From Tieghemiomyces parasiticus (lineage: Eukaryota; Kickxellomycota; Dimargaritomycetes; Dimargaritales; Dimargaritaceae), in assembly GCA_027575765.1 (NCBI GenBank), contig JANBPT010000052.1, forward strand, positions 1 to 64,000: 64,000 nt of DNA, given 5' to 3'. The position numbers and the translations under genes were made by a program. The notes beneath the pieces were generated by a model. It ran no database searches. It was not told where the DNA came from and saw only the letters and a program-made list of their open reading frames with translations. Positions within the stretch are counted from its first letter, which is position 1; each line of letters begins with the position of its first letter. Below are positions 23,069-34,337 of this stretch, in pieces.

Positions 23069-25634
23069 AAGGGTAAACGGTCGGGGTGGGTGGAAGTAAA
23101 AGAGGGTGGAGGAGTGGAAATGGGATGGGGGGACCAAAATACTAACTGGGCGTCGTCGGCACCGTGGGTGGTGCTGGCGGAGTGAGAGAGTAGAGAGGTA
23201 CGACAGCAAAGGGTGAAAAGAATCCCAAAGTTGGCTATAAGGGCCGGTTAGATGGGGTGTAGGTCGCAATGCGGAATCAAGACGGTGCTATTCGTTCGCA
23301 TTGACGGTGACGGGTTGTGTGGCAAAGGAAAGTGGAAAGGCAGGTAGGATGGGCGCGGTTCAAATGTTGGCTGCAGTTGGAGACGTGGTTACAAGTACGG
23401 ACCAATAGGACACTAAAGGGAGAGCGCAGCACGAAACCACCGCGAATACCAAAACGGACGTGCGGGGGGGATGGGGCGAAAGAGCGGTAGTTGCGGGGGC
23501 GTGAGCGTGGAAAGCCTGGCAGATGGACATATGGACCTCGTCGGGGTGACGAAAGTGAGGGAAGAGGGGATACAAGGGCCACAGCTATGCGTGGCCAAAA
23601 AAAATAATAATTGAGCGGGGGAATAGGGGGTATGAAACAGCTGAAGAAGGGAGTGGGAAGGTGGGGGCCAGCAAAAAAAGAGGGGCGGAAGAAGTCAAGC
23701 AAGAAGGTGAGCTTTCAGATGAAAGTGCCAGGGGAAGCGAGCAGGTTAATGGCGCTACATGCTACTTTAGGCGTGGCTAATGTGGTGTGCCAGAGTGACT
23801 TGGCTGGTGGAGGTTACACGATGGGGGCCGCGTAAAGGGTTCTACACCAGCTTCAGTAGCAAGGGCGCCTGGATAAAAGTTCCTTGGGAATAACTGCGAG
23901 GGTAGCGGTGGGCGCGTAGGCAGGCGGGTTGGGGGTGGAGATTATTAAAGTAGGATGGTGTGGGCCGGGAAGGGGGGATCTGCACACCGGTTGGTTAGAA
24001 GACATGTACCATGTAGACGGCGGTGAGGTATGGCAGAAAGATAAGAGGGGCTTAAAGTGGAGGGGATTAGAACAAAGGGCGGGGTGCGGCGGGGCTGTAC
24101 CTGCCGCTATTGGGTGCAAACGTGGCGTTTAAGTTGGCGGGCCGATACAACCCCAGCACCTAAGACTTTCTGATCCGAGTGACTTAATGGCTGGGACCTA
24201 ACCACAGGTCCGTTTAGTCCACTTTAAAGGGCCATAGGGTGATGCGGCTGGTCGAGGGAAAGAGAAAGGGAGATCATCATTGTAATTTACCTGTTGACAT
24301 GGTGGTTAGGAAAAGAGAGAGAGAGAGGGGGGGTGAGTCATAAAGGAAGCGGCCGTGCCAGTCTCCAAACAATACCAGCCGCTGTGGGACCGCGGAGTTG
24401 CGAGTTTCCCTTGCCCTACGATGTTTAGCCCAACGGCACAGGGCCTGCGGAACCAGCAGAGCAGTATAGCAGCCATTAGGCGGAAGTGTCAGTGTGAGCA
24501 ATAATAACGCGGAGGACGGCAATGATGGTAATACGGAATGTGGTGAGTCACGCCCCGTGTGGGGGGGCGTAGTGACCGCTGGAGAACCAAAAATGTAGCG
24601 CCGATTTTGTTGAGGGGATACCGTGGCCGTTGCATTTGTAGAATGAAAATACGTGTTATTTAAATACAATGTTACCTAACCGTTGTGCCAATAGCCAAGA
24701 GTAAAGGAACACTGCCAGGTTCCTGAGCGGGCTACGGAGATTACTCGAAGAGAGTGAAGGCACCGTAACAGTACACTAAACAGTCCAGAAGCCGATCGCC
24801 CTCGACGGCATTAGTGTGGCAGTCCTCGTGAACTTACGCATAGCTTGGGACAAGGTAAATTGGCCCAGGGACTGCGAGGTATTTGCAGGATGAGACCCGT
24901 CCCCGCTTTTGCTCGCGGGCAAGCTGTGATTTTCATCAAACGTGCTGACAGCACGACTAGGCAGGACACGGTCGGGTGCATTAGGGTGGAGGGCTACCAA
25001 GCGTCTGGGTAGCAAGGTCAGAGGGAAATCAAAGATGCTGGATAAAAAGAAGGCAATAGTAAGGGGAAGCGCACAGAGCGGTCGAGGGTGAAGGAAAGTA
25101 CGCCTTGGGACAGATTATCGTCGCCAGGTCCCGACGTGCAGCATACCGACCGTAACTGCCGCATACACCATCCAATGGCAACGTCGTTCGGTACATGCAT
25201 CCAAGGTAGCCGGGGCCAGTGCTATCCAACCCCCCCCCCTATCGGGAGAGTCTCGCCACTATCTGTGTAAAAAAGGCCATGGGGAAGAGACGGAGGCTCG
25301 ACTCTCGCAGAGCCAGGGAAGCAAGGCGACGGCGGAGATAGACTCGGCGTCCATGTGTTGCGCTTGCATGCTCTCCCATGCCACCCCCTTCCCAGTCGCT
25401 TTGCCTGAAGCCCACTCGTCCACTGACCTCCCAGCAGGGCCACCGACGTCACCATAGGGTTCCGCCCGCTCCGCAGTCCCGTAACCGGACGTGGCGCGGT
25501 CAGGATGGGGCGCATCGTAACGCTGTCCAATGGGGGGAGGGATTTACTTCCTTGTGTTTGTGCACCCCTCTTCGCTGCTTTCAGCACATTGGCATTACCT
25601 GCCACCTCTTCCTATGCCCTATTCCCCAAGCAGC
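23069..25634. other. 2.5-kb divergent gap with low-complexity tracts
   Basis: Holds the 5' regions of the Whi2-like and HscB genes. Includes a GA-repeat (about 24311-24327, AGAGAGAG followed by a G-run), a G-run near 23466 and a C-run near 25232. A minus-strand ATG at 24299 followed at once by a GTAAAT donor, and a 79-codon minus frame at 24776-25015, were considered, but I could not assemble a gene from them. Confidence 0.4.
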
Positions 25635-26919
25635 ATGCGCCTCTACCGCCTCAGCCTTACTTTGCTGCCTCGCCATGTAGGTGACGCTACGTTGGCAAGG
25701 ATTCCCGTTATCCCCTCGAACACCCGCACACGAACTCTCACCATTTTGTCCCGCGCCCCAGTCACTCAGTGCGTTCCCAGCCCATGGTACCCACCCTACA
25801 CCAGACCTAGGCTACGGTCCCTGTCAGTAACAGCTTCCTTAGCCCACCTGGACCCCACGACCCACGCTGACCGGTCGCCACCCAGGAAGCTGTGCTGGAA
25901 ATGCGACGCCACACTTGAGAGTGAGACCCTGGTGTGCGACAACCAGCATTGCCAGGCCCTTGTTCCCCTCTCGCCGGAAATCAGCTATTTCGACGTGTTG
26001 GTCGGGGAGGAAACATTCGATGTAGAAATTGGTATTCTGCGCCGCAATTTCCTCAAGCTGCAGCAGAAGGCCCACCCTGATAATTACTCACAGTCAAGCC
26101 CAGTAAGTCTTGATGGAGGGAAATGAGGCGGCGCCTGAGGTGCCAGCGGACAATGGCGTCCGTATCATTCCAGCTGATCTGTTCAGTTACTGACCACGGG
26201 GCTCTTTGCCAATCTCGCGACGTTACACTTCCTCTAACTACTTAGCAAGAGCAAAAGATTGCCGACGTGCACTCCACGTGGCTCAACACAGCCTACCATA
26301 CTCTACGAAATCCGCTCGCCCGGGCCAAGTACATTGTAAGTGAAGATGGTCCTGGCGCTGTGAACGTTATGCACCGTCAGAAATCGAGCTCGGGATCTAG
26401 GCATTACCATTAGTGGTCACCATCAATTTCCTCGATGCCAAAGGCTAACCTGGTTCAAGGTATCGCTACCTATACTCGGCCCCGCCAGCTCCAGCGCCAC
26501 GGGTATAAGTCCGACACTGAAGAGGTCATCCAAGACCCCGATTTCCTCACTATGGTCTTCGACGTGCGGGAGCGGCTTTCGGAGATCACTGATGAGAAAG
26601 AGGCAGACGACTTCAAACTGGAGAACGAAGGTAAGTAGTAGGAGACTGCGGTTTCGACCTTCGTTCCCTGTCCACGGAGGTGGGCGGTGAAGAATTCCCC
26701 CCCCTACTGGCACTGCCCATAATAATCCGATGTGTTTCTTTCAAATCTCTTCTACCCTTCAACATCCTACCAGACCGTATCAATGATCTGGTGCAGCAAC
26801 TGTCTGATGCCTTTTCTCGGAAGGACTACGACCAGGCCCAGGGCCTCGTGGCGAAACTACAGTACTGGTACAGCACCCAAGACACTCTCAGTAACTGGTC
26901 TCATCACCACGAGGCGTAA
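25635..26919 (+). CDS. HSCB: iron-sulfur cluster co-chaperone HscB (Hsc20/Jac1), zinc-module form
   Basis: A J-protein that delivers the ISCU scaffold to mitochondrial Hsp70 for Fe-S cluster transfer. Four exons: 25635-26102, 26246-26335, 26489-26630, 26774-26919; all GT-AG, 281 residues. Residues 1 to about 80 are a basic, Ser/Thr/Leu-rich mitochondrial leader. Four cysteines (C87, C90, C101, C106; CWKC-type pairs) form the N-terminal zinc module. The J domain contains the essential HPD at 147-149. The C-terminal helical bundle (DRINDLVQQLSDAFSRKDYD, then AKLQYWY) binds the scaffold. The zinc module occurs in the human protein but not in yeast Jac1, again suggesting an early-diverging lineage. 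The start ATG is the first that opens into the basic leader. Confidence 0.92.
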
Positions 26920-29252
26920 TTTGTTTGAGTAAGGGGGGGGGTCGTTCTGACCTGAACTCGAGTCTTATTAGAGTTGAACGTCTCTGGAGAGCGATATATA
27001 ACCGTGAATAATAACTTTGTGAAAAATTCAGTGAGAGGGATGACGCTTTTCAGTCAATTTAATGCCGCTGTTGACGAGGTCTCTCTGCTCATATAAGATT
27101 ACTCACCGGATGGACCTGTGCATTCGGATGTTCAGGTTATCATGATTTATTATTCGTTTCCTCAATATTGCCAACCGAGTGGTTTTACGTGCGATGGCTG
27201 TCGTTTATGTTTGTAGTGGGAGAGAGCGAATCGTTAATCCTAAACCTCGGAGGCTAGCAATTTTGTGAATTCAGTGGGTCACTATAACTGTAGTACTGGT
27301 AAACGGTGGCCAATCCTAATGAGTCCAATTAGGCGGTATTTCGACAGGGGAGCTGGACAATTCTGTTCTATTACTAAATAAATGATGGGTTGGTTTAAGG
27401 GTAAACGAGCGGGAGTATAAGGGTAAGGGAGAAGGCTAAGGGAAAAGCGGGGCTACAAAGGGATAGCCGAGTGCTACGAAATACCAAATGATGCAAGGGA
27501 AAGTATTAGTGATAAATCGGAGGGGGGAACCCAGAGAGGTTGGATACTTCCGAAGTAAAATAAAATATGTTTTTTGGGATTCTTTTCGAGGTGCTCTGTA
27601 GTTAAGGTCAATCACAACAAGGGCTTGAGAATTCTCGGTTCTTTTTTCGGTATCATTTTATCCTCTACTCTTGCGAAAATAGGGCGAAGAATGGTGGGCA
27701 CACATATGGGCGCTACAATGACCATATCGCGTATCCCGGCGACCAATAAATACCCCTGTATTTTTAGTCATCGCCAGCCTGTCGTCAATTTCGGATCTTC
27801 TCCTTGTGAATCTTCCGGAGCTTGACATCAAGGGTCCACTGGCCTTGAGTGCTTTACCCGAATTTGTCATTATCGCGCCAACGAAATGGTTTATCGCGGC
27901 CGGTTCATTTGATGCTCCTATCTTGACTTGTCACAACAGCTCCCGTGAGGTGAGCCGGCGGGAGAATAGGCCTTATGAAGTATACATGCTCGAAACGACA
28001 GCCGGAATCAAAGAGTGATACGAGTAAAATATAGTGTATAGACGGGTCTACTAAAGAGGCGTACAGTGCGGAGCTGCGGAAGAAATCGGCAACCAGACCT
28101 AATTCATCATATACGGTAACCAAGCCTTCACTCCGCGGCAGAAGCAAGCGCCAATGATAAGGTTACATTTGCCCCTCCACCCCTCGCTTGGGTTCGTTAG
28201 GGCCGCGCCTAGAGCGGGTTGATCAGGTGTAACCGTGGAAGACCAAAGGGAGCGATGGGAAAAGGTATGTCTTATCGCCACTCGACCGACCCGTGTGTAC
28301 AAGTCTTCCACCGCCACCCCCGCGTCTGCGTCCACTAATACTAAAGCCTGTGTGTGTGGTGGTGTCACCCCGTCGTCTGGAAGTGATACGAGCGTATAGT
28401 CCCTTGAACAATCCCGTTCCTCGATGGAGTAGAAGAGGCCGCTTGTTGGCAGAGGTGGTGCTGGCTGGAGAGGGAAAGGGCAACGCAAAACGACCCATTC
28501 GATGGTAATGAAAGGCGGAACGAGGGGGTCAATCAGGGTGCTTGGGATGGCGAGCAGAAGGCAGGGGATCAGGTAGTAGAGCAGAAGGGGGAAGGGAGCG
28601 GGCCGACACACCCAGTGTTGTAGGCCGTATCGAGGGAACTGGTGCGAACATATTTCTGCGAATTCTTATTTACAAGTCCGGCGTCTCTTCTCTCTCCTCA
28701 CCTTCCTCCCCGCCCACTCTACCCTACCCTTTCCTCTCCGTCTCCCGTTGCCCTCACCATTGTTCGCTAGGGTGCCACCAGCCTTTCTGGTGCCATATCT
28801 TGCCCTCGGCTTGCATTGTCTCCATCGTCCTGAAATATAAACCGTGTGGTGGTACGCCCCGCTCAACCCACTTTTGTTTAGCTATCCACCATCATTTGTT
28901 CCTGCGCAGGGCCGGCTCGCATACCCTTAATTTTCGACATAGTTGCTGGTGTTTCTTTTTCATCTCATTGCGATTTTTAGCGTTTATTAATCGATCACCC
29001 TAGATATCCCCTCCGGTTTGACAGATCTCACCACTTTACCGACTCCGCATATGCCCATATCGTCTTATGGTCATCAAAAATCAAACACTGCCGCCCGTCA
29101 CTCTTCAGCCGGGCCAGTGCGTACCCATTGTTTAACTCCCTAGCGCCCATTTATCATTACGTATTATTTTTTACCAGGGACCGTCCTCCGCAGCGACGAC
29201 CTTTTATCTCCTATCCAAGTGCTTGCCATTAGTGCTACGTCGTGCGCACATC
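26920..29252. other. 2.3-kb gap, mostly nothing; contains the LRR-like fragment at 27602-27949
   Basis: Apart from the candidate below, open frames here are short and without bias. A 170-codon minus frame (28099-28611) starts in a pyrimidine-rich tract and was not accepted. The region next to 29253 presumably carries the promoter of the pseudo-protease gene; no TATA box is evident. Confidence 0.4.
27602..27949 (+). pseudogene. possible fragment of a leucine-rich (receptor-L/ECM33-like) gene
   Basis: Two open stretches (27602-27649 and 27768-27949) can be joined through a GT-AG intron in frame. They read as a Leu/Ile-rich repeat-like sequence: HNKGLRILGSFF, then SISDLLLVNLPELDIKG and ALSALPEF. 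The pattern resembles leucine-rich or receptor-L type cell-wall proteins (ECM33 group). I could not find a start, further repeats or a signal peptide, and third positions are not G/C-biased. It may be a decayed gene fragment, part of a divergent gene, or chance. The resemblance is by eye only. Confidence 0.22.
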
Positions 29253-30692
29253 ATGACTCGATCCGTCTACTACGCGGCCTTGGTCTGGCTATGTGCTAGT
29301 ACCTGGGGTGCTTCTTCTCTAAATATCACGATGCCTTTGTACCGCATAGCCGAAGCGCCGAGTCCGCCCCCGCCTAGCAAAATCGAGAAACTCGCCCTTT
29401 GGGCCAATGATCTCAAAAAGGTCACTAATCTGACCAAGAAATCCCCGAAAATTTTCCCGGCTGTCGCCAACGAATTCTCCAACCTGTGCGTCATTGTCCA
29501 ATCCACGGAAGATGTAGACACGACGTTTCGCTTACGCCTAGAGTCTCGTAGCCATGGGCTCTGGGTATTCAGCAAACCGGGCGAAGGACGCGCGAGAAAG
29601 TGGAAACTACCGAAGGATATCGCCCAGCGCACGTGTGTAGCGCCCGACGACTCCGTCAACCCACGGGATTTGGACCCTGCCGGGTGTCGCCACGGGCTAT
29701 TCCAAAACAAGGCCGTCCCGCTCTACCGTATGGAGAAAAACCTCCAGCTCGGAGACACCGACCTTACGGTCCGTGTCAACGCGGTGCTGGGGCTGGACAA
29801 GGGCCTGGAGAAGAATTTCCGCTTCGACGGTGTGTTTGGCGTGGCACGCAGCGGCTTAGAAAATAGCCCCTTCACCTATAGCGGTATCAATGAGGCCCTC
29901 GAGAGGACCCTAGGTCCCCACTACTTTCACCATTTCAACGTATGTGCGGGATACCGCCGCAGTGATCAACCCGTGGTCATCACCCCCGATACGCCCGTGG
30001 GGGAGCTCATTATGTCGACGCATGCATTACCGGCGATGGCCCAGGCTGAACCCGGCCGCGTGGGGTCCTTCCCGGTGAAAATCTCGGCCACCCATTTCCT
30101 GAGCCCGGGCAACTCATTGAAAATCTATTATGGCGACCATCTCGTCGTAAGTATGGACGATGTGAACGTACAGTTTGAAGTCGCCTCCCGATTCATCTAT
30201 CTCCCCGAGCACCAGATGGACGAGTTTGCGGATCAACTATCGGCGGACGAAATTCAGGTTCCCCTATACGCCATTGATCAGTACAAGCCCGATAGCAAGA
30301 CACCTCTCGACCTCCCAGACTTTAACTCGCTGTACGCTTTCGGGAACCTGGATCTATCGGAACTCAAGGACGTCACCTTCCAGTTCAACCAAGATTTTAA
30401 AATTGTACTCGCCCCTAGCGAATACACCTTAAAACCGGCACCAAATGCCAAGGCCGGATTTATGAAGGACCGACAGATGACGAACCGCTACTTCTCGACC
30501 ATCGCCAGGCATAACGGGGACAAGTCGTACGAAGAGGGCAACACCGTCATCTTTGGCGAGATCCTCTTCCGCCACTATTACGTGTCCATGGAGACCCAGA
30601 TGGAAGAGAGGGAACATGGGTCCGTTCCTGCGCGTCGGGCGGTTCACCTTTACCGTAAAACCACAGAACAAAAGCTATGCGAGGCTATGTGA
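29253..30692 (+). CDS. secreted pepsin-fold protein lacking both catalytic aspartates (pseudo-protease)
   Basis: 479 residues from the ATG at 29253, no intron. Residues 1-20 form a signal peptide (YYAALVWLCASTWG). The two-lobed A1 pepsin layout is recognisable: LRLESRSHGLWVFS (96-107) sits where active enzymes have DTGSSxLWV; FDGVFGVARSGL (191-202) matches the FDGILGLG strand; VNVQFEVASRFIYLP (304-318) sits where DTGTS is expected; and VIFGEILFRHYYV near the C-terminus matches the ILGDxFLRxYY strand. Thus D-T-G is replaced by E-S-R (97-99) and by E-V-A (309-311), so peptidase activity is not expected. Conserved fold elements and an unbroken frame argue for a functional non-enzymatic role such as a binding or inhibitor protein. 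The fold call is good; the role is unknown. Confidence 0.75.
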   Translation: MTRSVYYAALVWLCASTWGASSLNITMPLYRIAEAPSPPPPSKIEKLALWANDLKKVTNLTKKSPKIFPAVANEFSNLCVIVQSTEDVDTTFRLRLESRSHGLWVFSKPGEGRARKWKLPKDIAQRTCVAPDDSVNPRDLDPAGCRHGLFQNKAVPLYRMEKNLQLGDTDLTVRVNAVLGLDKGLEKNFRFDGVFGVARSGLENSPFTYSGINEALERTLGPHYFHHFNVCAGYRRSDQPVVITPDTPVGELIMSTHALPAMAQAEPGRVGSFPVKISATHFLSPGNSLKIYYGDHLVVSMDDVNVQFEVASRFIYLPEHQMDEFADQLSADEIQVPLYAIDQYKPDSKTPLDLPDFNSLYAFGNLDLSELKDVTFQFNQDFKIVLAPSEYTLKPAPNAKAGFMKDRQMTNRYFSTIARHNGDKSYEEGNTVIFGEILFRHYYVSMETQMEEREHGSVPARRAVHLYRKTTEQKLCEAM

Positions 30693-31234
30693 GCTCCCAA
30701 GCGCACTGAAGTCTCACTTGTCACCCTCTGTGTAAAACACGCAGTAATAATAAACCTCTTGTCTATACGATAGAAAGTTGGTAGCGACATACAATTTCAA
30801 ATATGACTTTCCTGTCGAAACACTTGTGCAAGCCAATAGGCACATCCTGGTTTGGAGATTGCTACGGTCATAGATATCAAGGCGACCTAGCTCCCCACAA
30901 CTCACACTATTCATGGTGCCCCGTAATAAATCACGTGATCCATTGTGACCTGCCCACTATCCCCCCCAAGCCGCTCATGGGATGTCATACCTCACGTCTC
31001 AGCCAGCCGCGGGCGCAGGAGCTTGCAAAGCCTCCCCCCCCCGCCAGGGCTGACGCGGGGGAGGAGGGGCGACCTAGGGAGCGGGTAGTACGTTTAGGAC
31101 ATAGGCGATCAGCCACACGCCTGCATGTACAGCAACACTAGTACTCAACCTCCCACTCCATTCCTTCAATACCTAACGTACGCAGCGTAATACCCGTTTC
31201 TAGGTTCCCACCTTCTCCATTTCCCCGCTTCACA
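30693..31234. other. intergenic gap before the COA1-like gene
   Basis: AATAAA at about 30748 may end the preceding transcript. A 112-codon frame at 30803-31141 is not supported. Confidence 0.5.
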
Positions 31235-31936
31235 ATGTTTACCTCGTCCGCTCTGTCCCTCGGCTCCCGGTCGGCTGTCGGCCGGTGGGCACTTCTTCGC
31301 CCTCGGGCCTCGGCGGTCGAGATGCGCCCGACGATCGCACCCACCCTGCTCGCCTACAGCCTTTGTCGCCCCATCAGCACCAACATTCTAACCCGTCGTC
31401 CTGCCGCACCCACGGGTGAGCCTTCACCTCCCACCAGCCGGCCGTCGTCCACGGCAGCCAGCGAAGGCGGTCGCCCGTTGAGCATTGAGCGCGAGCTCCC
31501 ACAAATCAAGTCACACCGTACGTGGAAGTACTTGGGCCTGGCGGGTGGCTTGGCAATCTGGGTGGTGGGTATGGGTGCGGCCTTTAACTATCAGCGGCTA
31601 TCCTCGACAGCGGTGACCAACACTCTCTTCGTGGCACGGCACCATCCGGCAGCGATCGAGGCCCTGGGAGAACCTATTACGTTTGCCTACGGCTGGCCAT
31701 GGATCTCCGGCACCATCAACCAGCTCAAGGGAATCGTTGAGATTGAGTTTGGCGTCCGCGGTAGTCGAGCCGCCGGCCAGTTGCTCGTCAAAACATACCG
31801 TCAAGGTCAGCAGTGGTCCGACCAAGTGTTCCAGATTCGCCTAGATAATGGTACCATTGTTAACTTACTGGAGTCAGAGTCGCTGCTCGGGTCGACTTTT
31901 GATAAGGAACCGGCCTCGGGCGTTCGTGTCGACTAG
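31235..31936 (+). CDS. COA1: COA1-like mitochondrial cytochrome c oxidase assembly factor
   Basis: COA1 is a single-pass inner-membrane protein that helps Cox1 maturation into complex IV. 233 residues, no intron, ATG at 31235. Residues 1 to about 55 are Arg/Ser/Ala/Leu-rich without acidic residues except one Glu, as in a matrix-targeting leader. A transmembrane helix follows at about 104-121 (LGLAGGLAIWVVGMGAAF). The soluble domain has the family pattern: a helix with HPAAIEALGEPI, then GTINQLKGIVEIEFGVRGSRAAGQLLV, which is the conserved strand-turn-strand around a Gly. The closest alternative is another member of the COA1/TIM21-like fold. The assignment rests on this pattern and the topology. 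Confidence 0.72.
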   Translation: MFTSSALSLGSRSAVGRWALLRPRASAVEMRPTIAPTLLAYSLCRPISTNILTRRPAAPTGEPSPPTSRPSSTAASEGGRPLSIERELPQIKSHRTWKYLGLAGGLAIWVVGMGAAFNYQRLSSTAVTNTLFVARHHPAAIEALGEPITFAYGWPWISGTINQLKGIVEIEFGVRGSRAAGQLLVKTYRQGQQWSDQVFQIRLDNGTIVNLLESESLLGSTFDKEPASGVRVD

Positions 31937-33739
31937 GTGCACATAATCTCCTCCCTCACTTGAGGGTCTATCTCCCTCCCCCCTCTTCCTCTCCCCTTGA
32001 TCACGCCAGCTACTTGCCCGATCCACCGTATGGCCCTGGCTCCTTATAACCATTCCCATTTCAGCCGCCAGAAAATCGAATGAGCTAACGGCCCTGATTA
32101 TACACTCCCGAGTCCCGCCCCACCCGTTTAGTGTACAGTACTCATACCCTCCTTAACATTCACGGTTCAATGTACCCGGGACTGTACAAACCACCTAGTT
32201 TGCAGAATTAAATCTGGCATTCTAAATCTCAGAACCCTGACACTTCCTTAATGTGCCTTACGGATTTGAAATTGCACCCAAGGCCGTGCAGGCTACGGCG
32301 TGGCCGCTACCTTTGTATCCCTTGTCGAAAAAGTTGGCCAGGTTCATTTGTGGTGTAGATTAACGAGAGGCCGGACTATGGTACACACAGAATCGTTCCG
32401 ATGTATCGGTAGTCGCGAGTTAGGAATGAATTGGCAGCCTCAGTCGAATATACTGGCCGCGTAAAACTATGGACGTTTGGGCAGTAAGACCTTGGGCATG
32501 CTCGACCTCGTTATAGCCTTCAAACTTTCAATGATGATCTAATCTAATGAGTACGAACGACCTTGGTGTGTATTACTGATCCCGTGTGCTCCTTAGGCGT
32601 GGGGCCGTTGGCGGAGCGCATACCACCGAGTTTCTCATTGAGTTGAGGGAAAAACATGTATAATTCCCTTAATGAACGAAACTTCCTCCCCAAAGGAGCC
32701 AAAGATATACGAACCGGGCGAGAATAATGGGGGTTTAGTGACTACCTCAGGTGCCCCCCTTGGAGGCTAGGTCCTGCGCCCCATTTTTGTCCGCTGCAAT
32801 TTCCACTGTGCATTCGGGGTTAAAAATATGCAGGGTCGTATCGGGTGGGCTATGAACAACAGGGATTATACCATACTACAATGCTCGAGAGTTTATTACG
32901 TGTTATGAACGGTAAGGGTTCTGGGCAAAATTGGCTGCGTTAACCCAGGAGCTAGACAGTGTAATCCGTTACCAGTGGAGAACCATGAGCCCAGAACTCC
33001 TGAAAACCCCCGTTACCTCAAAACCCTGAGAACCTCATGCTGCGGACCAGGCCCTGCCCTGCACAAATATCCGCGACCGGAGTAACATTGAAACCCTTTC
33101 GAACAACCTCGCGCCTGGACTGCCACTTTAATCTCCTTCCGTAGTCGGCAGAGAACACCGAACGACATTTGGTCCATCAAGACCAGAGGACCTCCATAAT
33201 TGGCCGGCCCCTAATCGGGGTACCCTGACTGGCACACCTGACACTTGAGGGCTTCACAGAAGACCATACCCCTGGGCCCCCCTGGTCGAATCAAATGCCG
33301 AGGGATCGGATACTCCTACCCTCTAGACTAAGTAAAGTAAAAGCGAAGGAGAGTTACAGGTGTTGATGTAGAAGGTACGTGATCTTTCTTCTGACTTGAT
33401 AAAGGGGTACGTGTAGGTGGGGTTTTTTTGGGACAAAGGAAGGGGAAGAATGAAACGGACAATGGTCCTGGAGCCAAAGTAAACAACGTATCCAACCAGT
33501 CAACCCCACCCAAAAGCAGGGGAAGCAGGGCGAGTTAAGGCCGGCCGGGTATCCTATTACCCTAAACCTGAGTGCGTATAAATAGCACCAAACGACTCGC
33601 CGATCTCACACTTTAAAACCAATCCATCACAATTACACACCGCCTGCGCACCAGCCTACCACTCCTACACTCTTCTTTACTTTGTTTATACGCCCCAGGT
33701 CTTCCCCTAGACACCCAATCCTCCGCCCCTTAACTCAAG
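31937..33739. other. 1.8-kb gap, nothing recognised apart from a promoter at its right end
   Basis: Both strands are crowded with stops. No tRNA cloverleaf or repeat found. The last 160 bp carry the TATA box listed separately. Confidence 0.5.
33577..33584 (+). promoter_or_regulatory. TATA box (TATAAATA)
   Basis: Consensus TATAAATA 163 bp upstream of the ATG at 33740, in an otherwise gene-free stretch. A similar box at a similar distance precedes the secreted-protein gene at 59003 and chitinase B. Confidence 0.6.
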
Positions 33740-34195
33740 ATGATCCACCAGCGCTTCACCGCCCCTGCCCCTACCACCGCCTCGGTCGAGGCTCCTTCGC
33801 ATGCCAGCGCTCTGCCGTCCACGGGCCAGATCACGGCCTTGACCACGGCTCTCACCGCCTATCTTGCCAGTTCCGTTTCCCTTATTGAGTTGATTGGAAC
33901 CGTCATCATCCCCCTCCTGGCCAGAGGTATCGAGTATATTATAGATCTCATCAACGAGCTCCCGGAACCTCTTAGCTTCCTCACCAACCTTGCTGACCAG
34001 AAGACTTCTTCTGCCACTGCCAACACTACCCCGGCCGACGAGGTCCTCGCTTCCACCACTCCCGAGGACGACCGCAAAAAAGTTATCCAAGAACTCATCC
34101 TCGCTGTTGCCAGTGCCGTCCAGAAGCTCCTCACGTATCTCATCGACGAGTACAAGAAGACCCAGATGCAACCTAACGCCGGGGCTCACCAGTAA
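33740..34195 (+). CDS. small protein of unknown function next to chitinase A
   Basis: 151 residues, ATG at 33740, no intron; third positions are C-rich as in real genes here. There is no N-terminal signal peptide. Residues 1 to about 30 are Pro/Ala/Ser/Thr-rich. A hydrophobic helical stretch at roughly 36-75 (VSLIELIGTVIIPLLARGIE) could be membrane-embedded or an amphipathic bundle. A Thr/Ala/Asp-rich loop and a second amphipathic helix (VIQELILAVASAVQKLLTYL) follow. The stop lies only 142 bp before the chitinase A start on the same strand, and a strong TATA box lies upstream. I recognise no family; a small membrane-associated or cell-surface protein is possible. Confidence 0.6.
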   Translation: MIHQRFTAPAPTTASVEAPSHASALPSTGQITALTTALTAYLASSVSLIELIGTVIIPLLARGIEYIIDLINELPEPLSFLTNLADQKTSSATANTTPADEVLASTTPEDDRKKVIQELILAVASAVQKLLTYLIDEYKKTQMQPNAGAHQ

Positions 34196-34337
34196 ACTTC
34201 CAACCTTCGGAGCTGTAGTGCTCTAGCCCCAGGCACCAGTCTTTCATCAACTAGTTAGATCCTTTCTTCCGTTCTAGTCGTCCTCGTTTTATTTTATTTT
34301 TCCAGCATCGGCCTGTTTTATTTGTCGTTTCGTAGTC

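Noticed and set aside
24776..25015. 79-codon minus frame with a presequence-like look (RAVSTFDEN) and a GTAAGT inside
   Set aside because: Could be an exon, but no partner exon or family could be found.
28099..28611. 170-codon minus frame
   Set aside because: Begins in pyrimidine-rich low-complexity DNA; a short protein-like middle part is not enough without exons or homology.
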